Source: Dipteris shenzhenensis
Taxonomy: Eukaryota > Polypodiophyta > Polypodiopsida > Gleicheniales
Assembly (NCBI GenBank): GCA_047967505.1
Contig: CM106538.1
Direction: 5' to 3' (one strand)
Length of the DNA: 64,000 bases
How positions within the stretch are numbered: position 1 is the first letter of the stretch; each line of letters opens with the position of its first letter. Below the pieces are notes generated by a model, which saw nothing but the letters and a program-made list of their open reading frames with translations, was not told where the DNA came from and did no database searches. The position numbers and the translations under genes were made by a program. Shown here piece after piece: positions 58,401-64,000 of the stretch.

Positions 58401-59447
58401 GCAAGAAGACAAGAAGAAAGGGCCCTCTTTCATACACACCACGGATCTCGTGTGCCATACCCTCAGCATCTAAGAGCACTTCCAAAGGATATTCATGTGG
58501 ATTGGCTACTTGATGAAATGGAGAAAGCAGAGAAAGACGAGGGGATGCATATCACAATGGAAGAATGGGAGTATGCTAGGGGATGCATGAGCAAGGTCAG
58601 TATATAGAATGTTATGCATAAGTTAGGAGCTTTTTATAATTTAGATTGCTTATTTAATTGATTTTTTCTTGGTGTAGTGCACTATGTTCAATGCTATATG
58701 GTGTGAGGGCAAGCATTTTCAAACACAACGGATTGATGATACGAGAAACACACAAGATTGCAGCGTCATTGCTAGCTTTGAGGGAGCCATGGATGATTAT
58801 TATGGCATAATCCAAGATATTATTATGCTTGACTTTCGACGCTTCTTTGTGTATGTTTTGGATGTAAAGTGGTTTAAGGACGTGGTGGAAAGAGGCCCTA
58901 ATGCAAAAATCAAACGCCATGCAAGTGGCTTTGTAACTATTGACTCCACAAAGTTTTGGCAAAGTAGGAAGGACACACTAGTACTACCGCAACAATGTGA
59001 ACAGGTACTGTGCACACATATAAAAATACTCGCTTTTAAATATTTGATGCAAGAAAAGTAACATGATTGTATTTGCGTTTGAATTAGGTTGTCTATCAAC
59101 CAATGGTGGATAATAATAGATGGTGGCATGTCATACCTATTATGCCACGTTCCAAAGTGATGTATAGTACATTTACTAATATGGAGCGTATGGAGGATGA
59201 TCATGGCCATGGACGTGATGATGACCGTGATACAAGAGAGGAGGATGATCATGAGATAGGAGATATAGATATTGAGGCCATTACCCGTGAGGACGAGCCT
59301 ACCATTCGAGATGATGATGTCGATGAGCACATGAGTGGCACAAGTAGTAGTGGGTTGAATGTATTTGTAGATCTAAACACTTGTTTGGATTTTGAAGTAG
59401 ATAGTTTGGCAAGGGTTGATCTCATTGAGGATGAGATTCAACCGTAG
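55480..59447 (+). pseudogene. CACTA-2 Tnp2/TNPD-type transposase, 8 exons, several lesions
   Basis: Exons: 55480-55665, 55750-56104, 56198-56937, 57025-57256, 57345-57735, 57828-58595, 58678-59004, 59088-59447, about 1119 residues. It has the same domain order as element 1: Transposase_21 core (LGLGMDGVNPFG, WPVVLVNYNLPP, MHDFLGYGECSG), LLDPMHIFKNV, LKSHDWHKMLQ, DUF4218-like (QLHLIVHLVDEI, RWLFFLECFMKTLKGFVR), DUF4216-like (DYYGIIQDIIMLDFRRFFVYVLDVKWF), acidic tail. Lesions: a TGA in exon 1 (CLCD*CRG), a 1-nt loss near 56065 (exon sum one base short) and a probable TGA formed at the exon 4/5 junction. Compared with element 1 it lacks the intron after the block LVR. Confidence 0.9.
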
Positions 59448-59614
59448 CCCCATAATTGATATTGGCAAAACTATTTTACATATTGTCTCATTCTCCTCAT
59501 CTCACTCAATTCTTGTATATGTAGGCTTGCAAAAAATTATGTGCTTTGGTAATCATGGGCAATGTTTGGAAAGCAATGATGTACACCAAAATCTCACTTT
59601 CTGTATTCTCTGAT

Positions 59615-59902
59615 TTGCGTCTATTTACGTGTCTAAATGCACGTCTGATTCTCAGTGTAAACGCACAAATAAACGCGCAAATACACGCGCAAATAGATGC
59701 GCTAATAAACGGGATGTTAGACGGGCCCGTATTTTCTCAGGTCAGACGCGCACGTAGATGCGGTAATTTACGCACAAATAGACGAGCTTTAAGACGCGCA
59801 TTTAGACGCGCCCGTAATTTCTCTACTAAAGCAATGCCTATAGATGCGCCCGCTATTTAGCGCGTCTACCAAGCGCGTCTATAGTTGCTTTGTGTTGTTG
59901 TG
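59615..59902. repeat. Right end of CACTA element 2: motif array and inverted repeat
   Basis: Copies of GCGTCTA, AAACGCGCAA, TAGACGCGC and variants at 10-25 bp spacing lead into the terminal repeat 59814-59902 (ending TTGTTGTG). Confidence 0.88.
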
Positions 59903-60993
59903 TTCCAGGGTGGTCACACCTTTATCACGAACAGAGAGTGTCATATTAAATTCTAAATTTCTCACTCATTTTAGATTAAATGTTATTGAAACTTTGTAGG
60001 TGGTCTCTTTACATTATGTAGAGCTTAACTTGATTTATTGGTAATTTTTTGAATGATTTATCTAATTATAAATAATTATTTATAATAAATAAAGTCATAA
60101 AATACATGCATTTTAGTAGCACACCACATTTTTTTAGTATTTTGAATAATTAAGCAAATCCAATTCAGTGGAAGGTTAGTAGGCACATAAGGGTGTGTGG
60201 TTGAATGATCAAATCCCAAATCCAACGGTTAGATTTAGGAAGATTGAAGTTTAATTTTTGCTTTTACTCCTTAGAGGATCAATAAAGAATATTAAAAATA
60301 AATCTAGTAATTCTCAAACATGACCAAACATTTCAAAAATGTCAATATTTTTAGTCCTCCGCATGATGAATAAGAGGAAAAAATTTTGGTTAAATTTGAG
60401 TAAGGGAAACGTATGATATGGCCTCCAAGAGTGAAATCTCCCTTTTATGGGGGAAAAACGGCCACCCAAGCCTAATACCAAGACAAGGTAGGCTTGGTAT
60501 TAGGCTTGGTAAGGTAGGCTAGGAGCATCACCGACCCTAGTAGCAAGCCTTTGGAGTGTGCATGCTGCCCATGCGGAAGGCTAAGTCATCTATTTTTGCC
60601 TTGCAACCATGCCACATTATTAGACCGTGTGGTGCCATGTCATCAAGGAGATGTGACATCACTCCTTGCCATGTCACCTTACATTGCCACACATGTTGCC
60701 GCATCAGCCACATGTGCCACCTCATCATTCCACATCATAGGAACTCTTGGAGCCATGTCATCACACCTTGCCACCTTGGCATACCTCGTCAACCTTGCCA
60801 CATCACCAATCCCTCCACCTCAATTTGCCATGTCAATCTACCACCTCATGAATGCCAACTCATCATGCCACATCACATTTCCACATCATGGAAGAGACTC
60901 ATATATTCCACACCATATTGCCACATCATGACCATGCATGGTGCCACATCAGCCACATGTATACACATCACGATGTGCACAAGGCATAGAATA
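59903..60993. repeat. AT-rich stretch, a 15-bp hairpin and a 'GCCACATCA' minisatellite
   Basis: 59903-60410 is AT-rich without features. At 60468-60507, AAGCCTAATACCAAG, a 10-nt loop and the exact inverse CTTGGTATTAGGCTT form a hairpin, followed by a partial third copy. About 60600-60960 is a degenerate array of GCCACATCA/GCCATGTCATC words at 10-25 bp intervals. No gene is recognised. Confidence 0.7.
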
Positions 60994-61231
60994 CCTCGAT
61001 TGAGGTTTATGACCACGATGTGCGAGGCATACAATACATCGATCAAGGTTGTATGCCTCGATCGAGGTTTATGACCTACGTGAGGCATAGAATACCTCGA
61101 TCGAGGTATATGACCATGGGGTATGTACCTCGATCGAGGTTTATGACCTACGTGAGGCATTGAATACCTCAATTGAGGTATATGACCTAGGCATAGCATA
61201 CCTCGATCGATGTTTATGACCACGATCGAGG
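60994..61231. repeat. Array of palindrome CCTCGATCGAGG upstream of a transposase-like gene
   Basis: Perfect copies lie at 61056-61067, 61095-61106 and 61128-61139. One-mismatch or two-mismatch copies start at 60994, about 61036, 61168, 61201 and 61220, so spacing is about 19-43 bp. The words between (GAGGCATAGAATA, TTTATGACCTACG) are also shared, giving a ~35-40-bp unit. It lies 160 bp before the plus-strand gene, in the position of a promoter or subterminal array. Confidence 0.88.
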
Positions 61232-61389
61232 TATTTGGAGGTACAAAACAGGAATAAAATCAAATGATGCAAATATTCAAAATTAACGTTGGATTCCAGC
61301 CAATTAGTTTCTTGGTTCATTTCACCCATTCTTAGCCATTCTTGCCTCCTCATCACTTTGTCACACCTCCCATCCTACTTTCATTGAGA

Positions 61390-64000
61390 ATGGGTTCTCA
61401 AAGCCGTAGACCTAGTAGACGTGAAAGATGTAGGAACCCCCCTCCAAATCTCATTGACGAGGAGTGCAAGTGGAAGGCTCGTGAGCGTAAGAGAGCCTCT
61501 AGAGCTAGAGCTCGCGTTGCCACCACCGATCCACCTCCACCTCTACATCCCACCTCCACCTCCACCTCCACCCCCACCCCCATGCCCACCCCCACCTCCA
61601 TTGTCCCCCCATCCTCATCCGCTCCCCTACCTCCAGCCTCCGCCCTTCCCCTAGCCACCTACATTTTGGCCTCCACCTCTACCTCTTCCCCCTCCACCCT
61701 CCCCCCTCCCCCTCTCCCTCCCCCCATTCCCCTTGGTGCCTCCCTTCCCCCCTCCACCCTACCATCTCCCATTGATCCCCTTGCCCCACCTTGTAGCAGC
61801 AGTGTTGCTTCACGACATGACTTGCCGAAGTCCACTATCTATCGTCGTACTAGCAAGATTGTGTAGTCTTTTTTTTTGTGACCTCATGCCAGCTTCGCAG
61901 TCTGCTCTTCTCACGTCCGTGATTGATCACCCTGACTTGGTAGAGTGTAGGAGGCTTGCTGGTCTTGGTGCACATAGAGATAGGGTTGTATGTAGCGAGG
62001 TCCTTAGCAGTGTTCGACATTCCTATGCTTCTATTAAGCATAGGAACTCCATTGATGCCTTGGCAGCACGTCGTGCTATTGTGGCTGCCATTAATAGATC
62101 TCATATGATAGGCCATGTGCATACTGCTTCACGCCTTCTTCAGATTGCACCACACACAATGCGAGCAGGCATGATTAGGAGGCAGAGTCTAGAGGATAGT
62201 GAGACTGATGCTCTTTGGGCTTCGAGTGGTCATGCACCTCGCAGCGATCGATTGTTGGATGATTCCACTAGGTCCTTCATACAACAGTTTTGGGAGGAGC
62301 ATTGCAGAGCATCCCCAGTGTTCAAGAAGGCATTGCAGAAGAGGGTGTCATGCGGTGTGTACATTGAGCATGGTGCATGTTTTTCGGAGTGTACCCAGAC
62401 TGAGTTGTACACTCAGTTTGTAGAGGCGCACCCGGAGTTCAGAATTGGGCAGAGGTCATTTGAGCAATGCAGGCCATGGTTTGTGCGATGCTCTCAGGAG
62501 CGTGACACATGCTGTTGTCGCTACCATGTGGATTTTGGATTGATGTATGACGTATTCCGTTCCCTTGATGGTCATAGGGGAGTGGTTCCTACTAGCCCTC
62601 GTGACTTCATTCATTCCATATTGTGTACACGAGATGGTGATGCTTTATTCCACTCCCTTGATTGTGCGGAAGGCAGGTGTACTTTGTGTGGTGACTTTGC
62701 TAGAGTGCCACGAGTTGCACTAGATACTTGTGATGTGCAGATGGTTCGTTGGCAGCAGTATGAGTACAGTACCTTGACATTAGATGGTGGTGCACAGTCG
62801 AGGAGGTTGCAGCTTGTGGGGAAGGAGACACCACGTGTTGTATTCATTGACAGTTTTCGAGGGAAGCTGTACCGCTACATACTGCAAAATGGGAGGATCG
62901 TCAGTTCCGTGCATGTTTGAGGACATTTCCTACAGGGGTGGTTGTCTCACTGGTGGACTTTGCGGAGAATTATACCTTTGCACCACAGCATGAGATCCAA
63001 TCGGAGTATTATTTCTCCGAACAGGTGACGTGTGATCGAGTTATTGGTTTTTTTGTGGCCTCATTATATTGAATTATTTCAATAGTCATATTTTTTTTTA
63101 ATGCCATATTGCAGGTTGCTATATTTGTGCACATTAGCTATCATCATGCACAGGCTCATGTGGATGGCATTGATAGCACCATGGACTCACGCATCATTGT
63201 GTGAGAGTATTACTTCTACATTAGTGATGATTGATCGCATGATGCCCATTTTGTGCAGCATTGCTTCACTTTGCATGATAGTTTCTTGAGGGATCATTGT
63301 GTCACATGGCAGCGGCGCTGGATCTGGTTAGATGGCTATGGTGGTCAGTTCAAATTTGCTAGATAGTTTTATTAGTTCTGCAGATGGCACTGTGAGACAT
63401 GCATTCCGATCACATCTCGATCACATGGAGCTACTTTGAGACAGGGCACGGTAAGGGAGAGCACGATGGTGTAGGTGCTTGCGTGAAGCATGCTTTGCGT
63501 CGATACTAGTTGCGTCACAGTGCCGATCGCTTCAAGGATGCACATGATGTGGTGCGGTGGTGCAGCCATCACTTATCCACTAGTGCTATCTCCTCGTTTC
63601 AGTCGCGTGACGATAGGGTGGTGAGCCGGTATTTTTGGTGCGTGGACATTGGGAATCTTTATCGGTCTAGGCCTTTTGATTGTCGTTCAGTGTCTGGCAC
63701 TCTTGATTTCCATTCAATCAGGAGCATAGGTGAGTCTCACCCTGCGATCTTTTCTCGACGGTTTGCATGTTTTTGCTCTGCATGCATTAATGATGATTGG
63801 GGAGGGTGCTCCATGATACCATGGGCCGATCCATGGGTACGGTGAGTGCTTTCTCCCTTCCAGCCTTGGGAGGAGGTACATGATGATCAGAATGCGGGAT
63901 TTAGTTCCTCTAGAGATTATGACCAGCTTATAGATATGTTGCGTATTGGTGATATCTTCACGGTTATTGCTTCGGAGGGCAATGAGGAGGGTGTGGATTA
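61390..64000 (+). pseudogene. Transposase-like protein of an unnamed family, frameshifted, runs off the window
   Basis: An Arg-rich start (MGSQSRRPSRRERCR, 61390) and a long Pro/Ser/Thr linker (61520-61800) are followed, after a shift near 61860 or a small intron, by about 330 residues to about 62884: FWEEHCR.SP..K.., CQTEL..FVEAHPEFRIGQRSFEQCRPWFVR, and ERDTCCCRYHVDFGLMYDVF. A shift leads to VVVSLVDFAENYTF and HEIQSEYYFSEQ. A clean 90-bp GT-AG intron (63025-63114) follows. Then come VAIFVHISYHHAQ, EYYFYISDD, SHDAHFVQHCF, WIWLDGYGGQFK, and after another shift WSYFETGHGKGEHDGVGACVKHALRRY and DNA-end-proximal YDQLIDMLRIGDIFTVIASEGNEEGVD at the right edge. I recall such proteins as repetitive 'uncharacterised' proteins in plants and animals. 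The conserved Asp/Glu pattern hints at a DDE nuclease. Stops (SDD*SHD, AR*FY*F, RRY*L) show decay. Confidence 0.7.

Larger units (their letters stand above)
52113..59902. mobile_element. CACTA-like element 2, 7.8 kb, CACAA ends, two divergent genes
   Basis: The ends are inverted repeats of about 89 bp (52113-52201 and 59814-59902) with about 10 mismatches, beginning CACAACA instead of CACTACA. The interior holds a tnpA-like gene on minus (53232-54688) and a tnp2-type transposase on plus (55480-59447). Arrays of TAGACGCGC-like words lie at both ends and between the genes. No 3-bp target duplication is evident (CTG left, TTC right), so the exact end or later mutation is uncertain. More decayed than element 1. 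Confidence 0.88.

Noticed and set aside
59903-59905. TTC as a 3-bp target duplication of CACTA element 2
   Set aside because: The left flank is CTG, so no match; a shifted end does not give a convincing pair.

Overview
This is a transposon-dominated stretch of a plant nuclear genome. The evidence is Ty1/copia, Helitron and CACTA coding sequence, GT-AG introns, a pentatricopeptide-repeat (PPR) remnant, ascorbate-oxidase exons and very abundant (GA)n/(CT)n tracts. A fucose-permease-like fragment of a type best known from fungi, and a transposase-like protein I cannot name, make a seed-free land plant (fern, lycophyte or bryophyte) my guess, but the species cannot be fixed from sequence alone. 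I see no bacterial-type operon, no CRISPR array and no convincing rRNA or tRNA gene.

Layout. 1-1.5 kb: decayed copia fragment (+). 2.5-2.7 kb: PPR C-terminal remnant (-). 4.3-4.55 kb: last-exon-like fragment of an ascorbate oxidase (-). 6.8-16.9 kb: decayed Helitron (-) split by a 5.8-kb copia element (9318-15117) with 732-bp LTRs and a perfect 5-bp target duplication. That copia is itself split in its reverse transcriptase by a 245-bp MITE with a perfect 9-bp duplication, and a second copy of the MITE lies at 17384-17627. 17.6-30.9 kb: purine-rich tracts, a fucose-permease-like pseudogene, minisatellites, a possible TIR element and a long array of GA-rich cassettes.

30906-42694 is an 11.8-kb CACTA element (3-bp duplication ACA) inserted in that GA-rich repeat landscape. 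52113-59902 is a second, divergent CACTA-like element with CACAA ends and ~89-bp inverted repeats. Both have the same unusual plan: a tnpA-like gene (Transposase_24-type) on the minus strand and a tnp2/TNPD transposase gene on the plus strand, transcribed divergently. An element-specific short motif is arrayed at both ends and again in the central promoter region. In element 1 the motif is the perfect palindrome GTCGCTATATAGCGAC (16 full copies, 7 of them every 25-26 bp); in element 2 it is TAGACGCGC and variants. The inference is that the tnpA-like protein binds the motif, so one recognition code would serve both transposition and self-regulation. Element 1 also carries a 4.2-kb intron in the tnpA leader made almost wholly of self-complementary repeats.

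Between the two elements lie a duplicated block with a Helitron helicase fragment (46.2-48.9 kb) and the N-terminal exons of an ascorbate oxidase (49534-50309, -). These are on the same strand and in collinear order with the C-terminal fragment 45 kb away. The window ends (61.4-64 kb) in a transposase-like pseudogene of a family I recognise by its motifs but cannot name, preceded by an array of the palindrome CCTCGATCGAGG. Nearly all coding features carry stops or frameshifts.
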